NCBI RefSeq assembly: GCF_003344045.1
Contig: NZ_QFWX01000001.1
Span: 310,001-374,000, forward strand
Reading direction: 5' to 3'
Length of the DNA: 64,000 nucleotides
DNA from: Marinobacter vulgaris
Lineage (GTDB): Bacteria; Pseudomonadota; Gammaproteobacteria; Pseudomonadales; Oleiphilaceae
Shown here: positions 38,282 through 46,398 of the stretch, piece after piece
How the letters are laid out: each line of letters begins with the position of its first letter
Position numbering within the stretch: the stretch's first letter is position 1
Made by a program: the position numbers and the translations under genes
The notes under the pieces: generated by a model
Told to the model about the DNA's origin: nothing
The model's database searches: none
Seen by the model: the letters and a program-made list of their open reading frames with translations, nothing else

Positions 38282-38312
38282 GGTCGGTGTTCCTTCTTGT
38301 TGTTCAGTGGGG

Positions 38313-39482
38313 TCAATGGATCTGGCAATCACTTTCCGGCTTGTCGTAGCCCAGGGTATCCAGTTCGGTCTCGGGATGCAGGAAGCCTTCCAGTGGCGGC
38401 GTCGCCACCAGTCCCTGGGGGTGAACCAGGGGAATCGGCTGGCGCAGCTGGCCGTTCCAGGGGCGGTAGGTCAGCTTGCGACCCTTGAAGGCGGCGAGCT
38501 GGAAATCGCCGGAGAACAGGTGGTCGTGAATCTCCGAATGGCCGGCGTCACTGAGCGTGGTGACGCTGGTGCCGATGGAGCGAATCGCTGCCCAGGCGGC
38601 GTAATCCTCACTGTTCATTTCGCGCCCGGCGAGTTCGCGGAAGCGGTTCTGCAACTGCGCCGCACCCCAGGCCTCGACCACCCGGTGCCAGGCCTCCGGC
38701 CCCATGCCCTGGGTGCCCACGACCGGGCGTGGCAGCCAAGTGTTGAACGGCACATACTCACCGAAATCACCCCGTACATCGGCGACCACCACGGCATCGT
38801 AATCACCGGCCTGGGTGAAGACGGGAAGCTCCTTGGAGGCCGTGCGGCGCAGGTCCGAATCAAAGGTCCAGGGCTTGTCGGCAATGATGTCCAGGCCAAA
38901 GCGCTTGCTGGAGCGGCGGAAGGCGTCCGCCCAGGCCTTGTCCTGATCGGTGGGGCCGGTAATCAGAAATACCTCCTTCCAGCGGCGCATGCTCAACCAC
39001 TGGCCAAGGGCGTCGGTCAGCATGGCGTAGGAGGGAATGGTGTGCAGGACGTTGGGCTGGCATTCGCGGATCCGCAGGCCATCGTCCCGGGCGCCGGCAT
39101 TGAACAGCAGTGCCCTGTCGCCCGCCTGCTTGGCCATAGCCTGCAGGGTGTCGGCAGGGACGCGGGTCACCAGCAGATCAACGCCGCTCTCCAGCATGCC
39201 GTCAAGGGCCGCCATGGCTCCGTCTGCGTCATTGGCAATGACAGATTCGAGGGTGTAGTTCTGGTCGAGAAACCGCCCGGTGGCGTTGTTATCGGCAATG
39301 CCCAGTTCTGCCCCTCGGAGGCCGGCGTCTTCCGGTTCCGGCGTCACATTGGACAGAACCGGCCCCTGGTCGGGCACCCAGTGGATGTAGCCGATGGTCA
39401 CGTCGAGGGCCATTGCAGAGGTCGGTGCCAGCAGCCAGCCCCAGAGAGCTGAAGCGATCAGTAGCCTCCCTTTCAGATTCAT
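38313..39482 (-). CDS. ABC transporter substrate-binding protein, PQQ-dependent alcohol dehydrogenase system
   Basis: The 389-residue protein has a signal peptide (LLIASALWGWLLAPTSAMA) and a branched-chain amino-acid-receptor-like fold (LGIADNNATGRFLDQNY, DLLVTRVPADTLQAMAK). It leads the operon binding protein - propeller - ATPase - permease. An import-type binding protein combined with an export-type ABC-2 permease is characteristic of this PQQ-linked system. Confidence 0.87.
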   Translation of the reverse strand: MNLKGRLLIASALWGWLLAPTSAMALDVTIGYIHWVPDQGPVLSNVTPEPEDAGLRGAELGIADNNATGRFLDQNYTLESVIANDADGAMAALDGMLESGVDLLVTRVPADTLQAMAKQAGDRALLFNAGARDDGLRIRECQPNVLHTIPSYAMLTDALGQWLSMRRWKEVFLITGPTDQDKAWADAFRRSSKRFGLDIIADKPWTFDSDLRRTASKELPVFTQAGDYDAVVVADVRGDFGEYVPFNTWLPRPVVGTQGMGPEAWHRVVEAWGAAQLQNRFRELAGREMNSEDYAAWAAIRSIGTSVTTLSDAGHSEIHDHLFSGDFQLAAFKGRKLTYRPWNGQLRQPIPLVHPQGLVATPPLEGFLHPETELDTLGYDKPESDCQIH

Positions 39483-39576
39483 AACGCGGTCCTTTCCCCG
39501 GTATTTGTTGTTCTTGCGTCCAGCTTAGAGAAGGGTGGTAGCCGTCGAAATATTCAGAAAGTAGGAAACTGACGGT

Positions 39577-39594
39577 ACTAAAGAACTATTCTTC
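39577..39594 (+). promoter_or_regulatory. Candidate regulatory site in the divergent binding-protein / cytochrome promoter region
   Basis: ACTAAAGAACTATTCTTC resembles sites near 33126 and 57175. The 283-bp intergenic region 39483-39765 holds no gene but carries this site and the TACTACCAAG box at 39626, so it may drive both directions. Confidence 0.35.
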
Positions 39595-39625
39595 AGACCC
39601 CGCACGCAGTAACCGCTGCGGAACC

Positions 39626-39635
39626 TACTACCAAG
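39626..39635 (+). promoter_or_regulatory. Shared alcohol-oxidation promoter box TACTACCAAG (cytochrome c550 gene)
   Basis: The exact 10-mer occurs here, at 41234 (dehydrogenase) and at 55302 (exaC), always on the coding strand 130-140 bp upstream of the start codon. Context CCTACTACCAAGGAAC. Probably an activator site for the ErbR-type regulator; untested. Confidence 0.6.
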
Positions 39636-39765
39636 GAACTAGAACGAAGGCGCGAAAGTGGCATTCTGATCGGGATGGCGTGTTCCTAGACTTGTTCAAG
39701 GTCGCTGGCAATGCATTCACAACAAACAGCCAGCGCACGGGGATTCAAACCAGAGGTGCAACAAC

Positions 39766-40197
39766 ATGTCAGTTTCTTCTTTTTCGTTAAAGGCCATCGT
39801 GGCTGCGGGCTTGCTCACCGCTGCCGGTCTGGCCATGTCCCACGGGGACGTTACTCCCCAGGAAGTGGACACCGGTAGTCTGCCCGACCTGGGCAAGGAA
39901 GCGCTGAGCCAGAACCCGTTTCGAGAAGGCAACGAACACGGGGACTTGCATGATGAGGCGGTCAAGGTGGGCGAGAGCGGCTACGCCGGTAACTGCGCGG
40001 TCTGCCACGGCATCCAGGCGATGTCCGGCGGGCTGACTCCCGATCTTAGAGAGCTGACGGAGTGGGATGATGAATACTTCATCGGCCGTGTCATGAACGG
40101 TACCGGGCGAGGCATGCCGTCGTTCAAGGATAACCTGGACCAGACCGCTATCTGGGCCATCAAGACTTACATTGAATCAGTCCCTGAGCCTATGTGA
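39766..40197 (+). CDS. pedF: Cytochrome c-550 (PedF/ExaB type)
   Basis: This periplasmic electron acceptor of the quinoprotein alcohol dehydrogenase is 143 residues long, with a signal peptide (IVAAGLLTAAGLAMS), one haem site C77-A-V-C80-H81, and a distal Met in GTGRGMPSFKDN. The TPDLRELTEWDDEYF segment is typical of the PedF/c550 family. It overlaps no gene but is followed 50 bp later by the XoxJ-like gene and then the dehydrogenase, the order expected for a c-J-F type cassette. Confidence 0.92.
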   Translation: MSVSSFSLKAIVAAGLLTAAGLAMSHGDVTPQEVDTGSLPDLGKEALSQNPFREGNEHGDLHDEAVKVGESGYAGNCAVCHGIQAMSGGLTPDLRELTEWDDEYFIGRVMNGTGRGMPSFKDNLDQTAIWAIKTYIESVPEPM

Positions 40198-40247
40198 CCG
40201 GCACACGCAGCCTGTTAGTCCATGGTATTTTTTCGGGAGGTGAGTGC

Positions 40248-41186
40248 ATGAAGTCGGTTTATCGCTTTGGCTGGTCGCTGGTTGTTGCTCTGGTGTGCGT
40301 CTTCGGACCTGTCCAGGCCCAGGAATCCCGTTCCCTGATTCCGGACAGAACCCTGGATATCGTGCAGGACTCCGGCTACCTGAATGTCGGTATGTACCAG
40401 GATTTCCCGCCCTATTCCTACGAGGTGGATGGCGAGGCCAGGGGTGTGGACGCAGATCTGGGCCGCCGAATTGCCGAGGGGCTGGGTGTGGAGTTCCGTC
40501 CCTACTGGATTATCCCCGATGAAAGCCTGGGCGATGATCTCCGGAACCATATCTGGAAGGGGCATTATCTGGCAAAAACCCGTATAGCGGACATCATGAC
40601 GCGGGTACCCTACGACAGCACCTTCAAGTACATGCGGGATTCCACCGGCGAGATGATCAACGAGCAGGTGGTTTTCGTGGGCCCCTACCAGCAGGAGCGG
40701 TGGCAGATCGCCTTTGACGAAAGCCGGCTCGACGGCGTGGAAACCATTGCGGTCTTCCAGTATCACCCCATCGGTGTGGAAGTCGACACGCTGCCGGCCA
40801 CTTATCTTACCTCTGCTTTTGGCGGACGCTTGAGGGACCAGGTCCAGCATTACAGCAACATGGGTGCCGCCTTCGAGGCCATGGAGCAGGGAGAAGTTGT
40901 TGGTGTCATGGGTATGCGTGGGGAAATTGAGCACCAGCTTGAGGCTCACGCCGGCAATGGCTTTACCAAGGCAGGCAATGGCTTTCCGGGGATAACCAAA
41001 CAGGTCTGGGATGTCGGGCTGGCGGTCCGTCATACCCACCGCGCCCTAAGCTATGCGGTGGAGGCAATTGTAGACCGCATGGTCCGCTCCGGCGAGATGG
41101 CAGAGCTCTTCGCCAATCACGGACTGTCTTACAGTCGTCCCGGCTACTACGACGCGATTCTCGGCCCCGAGGAGAGCGGCGAATAA
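40248..41186 (+). CDS. Quinoprotein dehydrogenase-associated periplasmic binding protein (MoxJ/XoxJ-like)
   Basis: The 312-residue protein has a signal peptide (YRFGWSLVVALVCVFGPVQA) and the SBP_bac_3 fold (LNVGMYQDFPPYSYEVDG, RGVDADLGRRIAEGLGVEF). Members next to PQQ dehydrogenases (MoxJ, XoxJ) are thought to assist activation or cofactor loading rather than transport. The ATG at 40248 follows GGGAGG and lies beyond the end of the cytochrome gene. It ends at a terminator before the dehydrogenase promoter. Confidence 0.87.
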   Translation: MKSVYRFGWSLVVALVCVFGPVQAQESRSLIPDRTLDIVQDSGYLNVGMYQDFPPYSYEVDGEARGVDADLGRRIAEGLGVEFRPYWIIPDESLGDDLRNHIWKGHYLAKTRIADIMTRVPYDSTFKYMRDSTGEMINEQVVFVGPYQQERWQIAFDESRLDGVETIAVFQYHPIGVEVDTLPATYLTSAFGGRLRDQVQHYSNMGAAFEAMEQGEVVGVMGMRGEIEHQLEAHAGNGFTKAGNGFPGITKQVWDVGLAVRHTHRALSYAVEAIVDRMVRSGEMAELFANHGLSYSRPGYYDAILGPEESGE

Positions 41187-41202
41187 GCAGTGACTGCCTG
41201 TC

Positions 41203-41226
41203 AGCCCGCCACGCGCGGGCTTTTTT
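41203..41226 (+). terminator. Intrinsic terminator after the XoxJ-like gene
   Basis: The stem AGCCCGC / GCGGGCT with loop CACGC is followed by TTTTTT. It separates the cytochrome/XoxJ transcript from the dehydrogenase transcript. Confidence 0.88.
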
Positions 41227-41233
41227 AGGGTCT

Positions 41234-41243
41234 TACTACCAAG
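41234..41243 (+). promoter_or_regulatory. Shared alcohol-oxidation promoter box TACTACCAAG (dehydrogenase gene)
   Basis: Same 10-mer as at 39626 and 55302, 128 bp upstream of the dehydrogenase ATG. A -10-like TGTAAT follows at 41276. Confidence 0.6.
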
Positions 41244-41371
41244 TGATGAGAAAACCTGTTCCGGCGATTAATTGTTGTAATGGCTGCTCAGGGGAAGAAT
41301 GCAGGTCAGAGGCGGGAAAATTCCCGGTTCGCTACACACACTGACAACAAGAGACTTTGGAGAGCGCAACC

Positions 41372-43147
41372 ATGAGATCGAATACGTTCGGTAAACAGTT
41401 TACCGCCAGTGCGCTGGCGCTGGCTGTGTCCCTGGGGGCCCACGCGGTCACCGATGAAGACATCATGAATGATCACAACACCGTTGATGACATTGTCAGC
41501 TACGGTATGGGCGTCCAGGGCCAGCGGTTCAGCCCGATGGATGCCCTGAATACAGAGAACATCCAGTATCTGCAGCCTGCCTGGGCGTTTTCTTTCGGTG
41601 GTGAGAAACAGCGGGGCCAGGAATCCCAGCCGATGATCAAGGATGGCGTTATGTACGTGACGGCGTCCTATTCTCGTGCCTATGCGGTGGATGCCCGCAC
41701 CGGTGAGGAAATCTGGCAGTACGATGCCCGTCTGCCGGACGGCATCATGCCCTGCTGTGACGTGGTGAACCGTGGTGGCGCCCTTTACGGTGACCTGTTC
41801 ATTTTTGGCACCCTTGATGCCAAGCTGGTTGCCCTGAACAAGGACACCGGCAAGCCGGTATGGATCAAAACGGTAGCGGATTACCAGGCTGGCTATTCCA
41901 TGACGGCAGCACCGCTGATCGTCAATGGCAAGCTGATCACCGGCGTGTCCGGTGGTGAGTTCGGCATTGTCGGCACCGTGGAGGCCCGCGATCCAAATAC
42001 CGGCGACCTGCTATGGACACGCCCGACCGTTGAAGGTCACATGGGTTACGTCTACAAGGACGGTGAGAAGATCGAAAACGGCATCTCCGGTGGCGAAGCC
42101 GGCAAGACCTGGCCCGGTGACATGTGGAAGACCGGTGGCGCTGCCACATGGCTGGGTGGCACCTACGATCCCGACACCGACTCTATTTTCTTTGGCACCG
42201 GTAACCCGGCCCCCTGGAACTCCCATCTGCGCCCGGGTGACAACCTGTTCTCGGCCTCACGACTGGCTATTGATCCGGAAGATGGCAGCATCAAGTGGCA
42301 CTTCCAGACCACTCCCAATGACGGCTGGGATTACGACGGCGTCAACGAGTTGATTTCCTTTGATTATGAAGAGGACGGAAAAACCGTCAAGGCCGCCGCC
42401 ACGGCAGACCGTAACGGATTCTTCTACGTGCTGAATCGGGAGAACGGCGAGTTTATCCGCGGCTTCCCGTTCGTGGACAAAGTCACCTGGGCCACGGGCC
42501 TGAATGAGGATGGCAGTCCGATCTACAACACCGAAGACGGTCGCCCGGGTAACCCGGCCAATGCTGACGGTGAAAAAGGCGAAACCGTTGTAGCCTTCCC
42601 GGCTTTCCTGGGTGGCAAGAACTGGCAGCCGATGGCTTATAGCCAGGATACCGGCCTGTTCTACATTCCCTCCAATGAATGGTCCATGGATATCTGGAAC
42701 GAGCCGGTTTCCTACAAGAAGGGCGCCGCTTACCTGGGTGCAGGCTTTACCATCAAGCCGGCCAACGACGATTTTATCGGGGTGCTGCGTGCGGTTGATC
42801 CGAAAACCGGCGAGGAAGTCTGGCGTTACAACAACCCGGCTCCGCTCTGGGGTGGCGTCATGGCCACGGCCGGCAACCTTGTCTTTACCGGAACGCCTGA
42901 AGGCTATCTGAAAGCGTTTGACGCCAAGACCGGTGAGGAGCTGTACAAGTTCAATACCGGCACCGGCGTTGTCGGTACTCCCGTAACCTGGGAAATGGAC
43001 GGTGAGCAGTATGTGGCCATCTCCACTGGCTGGGGCGGAGCGGTTCCTCTCTGGGGTGGTGAAGTGGCCAGAGTGGTCAAGGATTTCAACCAGGGTGGTA
43101 CTGTCTGGACCTTCAGGCTGCCGAAGGACCGGGTTGCCAGCAACTGA
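41372..43147 (+). CDS. exaA: PQQ-dependent methanol/ethanol-family alcohol dehydrogenase, predicted lanthanide-dependent
   Basis: This periplasmic quinoprotein oxidises primary alcohols to aldehydes and passes electrons to cytochrome c550. The 591-residue precursor has a Sec signal ([16 protein letters not shown]), the vicinal disulfide C128-C129 in [11 protein letters not shown]-motif repeats of an eight-bladed propeller, metal/PQQ ligands E196 (SGGEFGIVG) and N278 (GTGNPAPWN), and the catalytic base D320 in GWDYDGVNE. Two residues later stands D322; in calcium enzymes (MxaF, ExaA, PedE) this place is Ala, Ser or Thr, whereas XoxF, ExaF and PedH have Asp as an extra lanthanide ligand. The ATG at 41372 has GGAGAG upstream. 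The symbol follows cluster position; PedH/ExaF-type may be more apt. Confidence 0.93.
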   Translation: MRSNTFGKQFTASALALAVSLGAHAVTDEDIMNDHNTVDDIVSYGMGVQGQRFSPMDALNTENIQYLQPAWAFSFGGEKQRGQESQPMIKDGVMYVTASYSRAYAVDARTGEEIWQYDARLPDGIMPCCDVVNRGGALYGDLFIFGTLDAKLVALNKDTGKPVWIKTVADYQAGYSMTAAPLIVNGKLITGVSGGEFGIVGTVEARDPNTGDLLWTRPTVEGHMGYVYKDGEKIENGISGGEAGKTWPGDMWKTGGAATWLGGTYDPDTDSIFFGTGNPAPWNSHLRPGDNLFSASRLAIDPEDGSIKWHFQTTPNDGWDYDGVNELISFDYEEDGKTVKAAATADRNGFFYVLNRENGEFIRGFPFVDKVTWATGLNEDGSPIYNTEDGRPGNPANADGEKGETVVAFPAFLGGKNWQPMAYSQDTGLFYIPSNEWSMDIWNEPVSYKKGAAYLGAGFTIKPANDDFIGVLRAVDPKTGEEVWRYNNPAPLWGGVMATAGNLVFTGTPEGYLKAFDAKTGEELYKFNTGTGVVGTPVTWEMDGEQYVAISTGWGGAVPLWGGEVARVVKDFNQGGTVWTFRLPKDRVASN

Positions 43148-43182
43148 TCCAGTGTAACCTCCGATGTTCTATCGGTATTCAG

Positions 43183-43208
43183 GGGCTGCCTCCGGGCAGC
43201 CCTTTTTT
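43183..43208 (+). terminator. Intrinsic terminator after the alcohol dehydrogenase gene
   Basis: The stem GGGCTGCC / GGGCAGCCC (43183-43202) is followed by TTTTTTT. It ends the dehydrogenase transcript before the convergent ABC genes. Confidence 0.9.
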
Positions 43209-43232
43209 TCGTTTTAACGCGGCTGTCGTCAC

Positions 43233-44018
43233 TCAGGCTGCCTGATGGCGGGCCGTCTGGGCGACCGAGTCTTTGATGTCCTCGAACAGTTTGCTGTCTG
43301 CCCTGGCAATGGGCAGGTCGTAGGTGATGGTCGCGCCAAAGGCTTGCGGGTCGTGGGGGTCGTGGCGCACCTTGTCGAAAACCAGCAGGCGGGTGCCCAG
43401 GTAGAAGCCCTCTTTCAGGTCGTGGGTCACCATGAAGATGGTGGTGCCGGTCTCCCGCCACAGCTTCAGCAGCAGGTCATGCATGTCCTTGCGGATACCC
43501 GGGTCCAGGGCGCCGAAGGGTTCATCCAGGAGCACCACCCGTGGCCGCATGATCAGGGACTGGGCAATGGCCAGGCGCTGCTGCATGCCCCCGGAGAGTT
43601 CGTGTGGCCATTTGTCCGCGGAGCCCTCGAGACCGACGGACACCAGCATGGCGTCCACTTTCTCCAGGGCCGCGCGCCGGGCGCTGCCAAAGAGTTTGCC
43701 AAGCCGGGGTTTCTGTTCCAGCTCCAGGCCCATCAGTACATTCTGGCGCACGGTCAGGTGCGGGAATACCGAGTAACGCTGGAACACAATGCCCCGGTTC
43801 CTGTCCGGCTCCCCCGGAAACGGCTTGCCTTCCAGCAACAGTTCGCCACGGCTCTGGGTTTCCTGGCCCAGCAGCATTTTCAGGAAGGTGGACTTGCCGC
43901 AACCGGACGCGCCTACCAACGTGCAGAATTCTCCCTGCTGTACCTCCAGGTTGAGATTCTCCAGTACGACCTGGCCGCCGTATTCTTTCCAAAGGTTGCT
44001 GACGGTTATAAAGCTCAT
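43233..44018 (-). CDS. ABC transporter ATP-binding protein, guanidine (urea carboxylase-associated) importer
   Basis: The 261-residue ATPase has Walker A GASGCGKSTFLKMLL, signature LSGGMQQRLAIAQSL, Walker B VVLLDEPFGALD and switch His in VTHDLKEG. It is of the NitT/TauT class found with urea/guanidine carboxylase operons. It starts at 44018, sharing TGATG with the permease stop. A guanidine-I riboswitch controls the pair, which is the main evidence for guanidine as cargo. Confidence 0.88.
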   Translation of the reverse strand: MSFITVSNLWKEYGGQVVLENLNLEVQQGEFCTLVGASGCGKSTFLKMLLGQETQSRGELLLEGKPFPGEPDRNRGIVFQRYSVFPHLTVRQNVLMGLELEQKPRLGKLFGSARRAALEKVDAMLVSVGLEGSADKWPHELSGGMQQRLAIAQSLIMRPRVVLLDEPFGALDPGIRKDMHDLLLKLWRETGTTIFMVTHDLKEGFYLGTRLLVFDKVRHDPHDPQAFGATITYDLPIARADSKLFEDIKDSVAQTARHQAA

Positions 44019-44833
44019 CAGTGGCCTCCTGCGTTGTACCAAGGGAACAGCCTGCGATTGGCCAAGCGCAGGCACTGGTCGATGATGATGGCGAGAACGG
44101 TGATCCAGATGACATAGGGCAGAATCACATCCATGGCCAGGTACCGTCGCACCAGGAAGATGCGATAGCCCAGGCCTTCGGTCGAGGCGATGGCTTCCGC
44201 CGCAATGAGAAACAGCCAGGCCGGACCAAGACTGAGACGCACGGCGTCAATCAGGCGGGGAAGAACCTGGGGCAGGGCCATACGGGTTATCACCTGCCAG
44301 GAGTTGGCGCCCAGTGTCTGGATCTTGATCAGCTGCTCGCCGGGCAGCTCCCTGACGCGCTGGGCCACATCCCGCATCATGATCGGCGCCGTGCCGATCA
44401 CAATCAGCATGACCTTGGACAGTTCGCCGAGGCCGAATACGATAAACAGAATGGGCAGTATGGCCAGAGGCGGGACCATGGAAAGCGCCGAGACCAGGGG
44501 TGCAAGGTTGGACCGGACCAGGGGGAGTACACCGTTGAGGATGCCCACCACCAGGGCCAGGGAGGCGGCAATGGCCATACCCAGCCCAAGGCGTTTGAGG
44601 CTGGCGGTGGTGTCCTGCCACATCAGGTAGTCGCCACTGCGCCGGTCCTCCTGGAAGGCCATGCGATCGACCGCGGCGGTCATCTGTTCGAGGCCAGGCA
44701 ACAGCTTGTCGTTGGGGTTGTCTGCCAGGCGCTCCTGGGAGGCAAGGCTGTAAACAAGCATGATCAGCAGAAAAGGCAGAAGGCCAAGCAGGGTGGTCGT
44801 AACCCGCCCGGGATGGCGGTTGATCAGTCGCAT
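44018..44833 (-). CDS. ABC transporter permease, guanidine (urea carboxylase-associated) importer
   Basis: The 271-residue permease has about six helices and the EAA-type loop GANSWQVITRMALPQVLPRLIDAV. The start at 44833 has GGAG 7 bases upstream. The open frame continues to 44962, but that part lies inside the guanidine riboswitch and is not protein-coding. The matching binding protein is in a separate operon at 48768-49835. Confidence 0.88.
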   Translation of the reverse strand: MRLINRHPGRVTTTLLGLLPFLLIMLVYSLASQERLADNPNDKLLPGLEQMTAAVDRMAFQEDRRSGDYLMWQDTTASLKRLGLGMAIAASLALVVGILNGVLPLVRSNLAPLVSALSMVPPLAILPILFIVFGLGELSKVMLIVIGTAPIMMRDVAQRVRELPGEQLIKIQTLGANSWQVITRMALPQVLPRLIDAVRLSLGPAWLFLIAAEAIASTEGLGYRIFLVRRYLAMDVILPYVIWITVLAIIIDQCLRLANRRLFPWYNAGGH

Positions 44834-44890
44834 AGGTTGTCTCCTCTGGTCACACAACACGGCAAGGTCATCGCGGGCAGCAGCCTCCCT

Positions 44891-45007
44891 TGCGACTCGG
44901 TCTCCCGGGCTTTTGTCCCGCCGTGTAACCTCCCAGAGGTCGGTAACTCTCGGACCAGCCATCCGGGCTGATGAAACAAGCCTGCCCGGACCGGAACCCT
45001 AGTCACC
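44891..45007 (-). promoter_or_regulatory. Guanidine-I (ykkC) riboswitch, copy 1
   Basis: Reading the minus strand, the conserved ykkC blocks appear in order: CTAGGGTTCCGG, TGGTCCGAGAGTT, ACACGGCGGGACAAAAGCCC and GGGAGA. P1 pairs GTGACT (45006-45001) with AGTCGC (44897-44892). It is about 60 bp upstream of the permease ATG. Guanidine binding should turn expression on. The 202 bp between it and the hydrolase gene show nothing else recognisable. Confidence 0.93.
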
Positions 45008-45209
45008 CATTGCATTCGTTATATTCGCCGCACGCCTGCGGTGTTGTTGTGAACGGATCGTGGTCAGCAAAACCGCTATCAAAACCGTCTGGCAGGATCA
45101 GTGCAGGTGGCGTGCCAGCTTGGTAAAACACGCCTGATCGGCCCATTTCAAGCTGGTTACCGCCAGAAGCAGCGCACCATGCCGGTGCGTTATCAGTTCG
45201 GGTGCACCG

Positions 45210-46241
45210 TTAATGCTCCTGTCCTGCCAGCAGAGAGCGGGCGGCCAGCATGATCTTCTGATGGCTGTGGCGTTCCCGGCCCGGGCCACCGGCAATATGC
45301 CCCCAGTCAGATGGCAATACGTCAAGTGTGGCGCCCGGCATTTTGTGGGCATCCTGCCTGGCGTCCTCGGCGGTAAAGTAGAGATCTGTGCTGCCTGGCA
45401 TCAGGCAGGTTGGCATGGCAAGCGCGTTGAGCGCTGACTCGTAGTTGCCCAGAAACCTCGGGTTCTCACTGATGTTGGCGCGCTGCCAGGTGTCCAGCAT
45501 GGCAAGCAGGTTGTTGGCATCCTGGGTCAGGTGATCTTCCTCCCAGAACTTTAGCAGCGCCTCGATGGAATCGAACTCCATATCGCGCCAGCCTTCATGG
45601 CGGAAGAAAGCCTGGGAATAAGCCCAGCCGGCATAGACTCGGGCAAAGGCTCTGAGCCCCCGTGTCGGTGGCGTCCGGTAATGACCGTCCCGGAAATCCT
45701 GATCACAGGTCAGAGCGGCCTTGACGCCTTCCAGAAACACCCGGTTGTGGGGGTGGCAACGGGCCGTACAACAGGTGGCCAGCACCCCACGGACCTGTTC
45801 CGGAAACAGGCAGCCCCACTGCAGCGCCTGCATGCCACCCATGGACCAACCCATCACCAGTGCAATGTCGGCGCCACCGAATACTTCATCCACCAAGCGC
45901 TTTTGCAGCATCACATTGTCGTAAAGGCTGATCGCGGGAAAACCGGCGCCGGCTTGCTGGCCAGAGGTGTTTGAAGGGGACGAGGATTCCCCGGCACCCA
46001 GCATGGAGGGAATGACAATGCAGTACTCATCCGGATTCAGGGGGCTGTAGCGCCCCACCCAGGGGTAGTTGCCTGCGGCTGCACCACCATAGTACGTGGG
46101 CAGCAGGATGAGGTTGTCTTTTGGTGCGTTCAGCGCTCCCATCTGGTGGTAATGCAGGCGGGCGGAAAACAGGGTTCCACCGCCCGATAGCGGCAGGTCG
46201 CCCGCCTCAAAATCGTCTTCAAGCCACTGGTTTATCATCAT
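45210..46241 (-). CDS. MetX-like alpha/beta hydrolase
   Basis: The 343-residue protein resembles the homoserine acetyltransferase branch of alpha/beta hydrolases: LPTYYGGAAAGNYPW, PSMLGAGESSSPSN, nucleophile elbow GWSMGGMQALQW, and a C-terminal Asp/His pair (GSTDLYF; DWGHIAGGPG). It lacks the context of methionine genes and lies divergent from glnT, so a hydrolase acting on a nitrogenous compound is possible. The start at 46241 (MMINQW) is preferred; the longer frame overlaps the glnT promoter region. Confidence 0.8.
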   Translation of the reverse strand: MMINQWLEDDFEAGDLPLSGGGTLFSARLHYHQMGALNAPKDNLILLPTYYGGAAAGNYPWVGRYSPLNPDEYCIVIPSMLGAGESSSPSNTSGQQAGAGFPAISLYDNVMLQKRLVDEVFGGADIALVMGWSMGGMQALQWGCLFPEQVRGVLATCCTARCHPHNRVFLEGVKAALTCDQDFRDGHYRTPPTRGLRAFARVYAGWAYSQAFFRHEGWRDMEFDSIEALLKFWEEDHLTQDANNLLAMLDTWQRANISENPRFLGNYESALNALAMPTCLMPGSTDLYFTAEDARQDAHKMPGATLDVLPSDWGHIAGGPGRERHSHQKIMLAARSLLAGQEH

Positions 46242-46398
46242 TTTGACCTCTCTGGCCAGAACGGCTTCAAGGGCTGAAACCGGCTTTTCAGGCTTTATAT
46301 ACACGCTGGCATGTAAGTTGAATGGGGAAGCCCAAGAAAGAAACGTGCCAGAACAACCATCGACCACCCGTCTTGGCGGGTTACAGAGAGGAAACACG

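Noticed and set aside
44834..44962. N-terminal extension of the guanidine ABC permease
   Set aside because: The extension translates conserved riboswitch sequence; the internal ATG at 44833 has its own ribosome binding site.
45210..46241. Homoserine O-acetyltransferase (metX)
   Set aside because: The fold is MetX-like, but the context has no methionine genes and the family includes many other hydrolases; a specific name is not supported.
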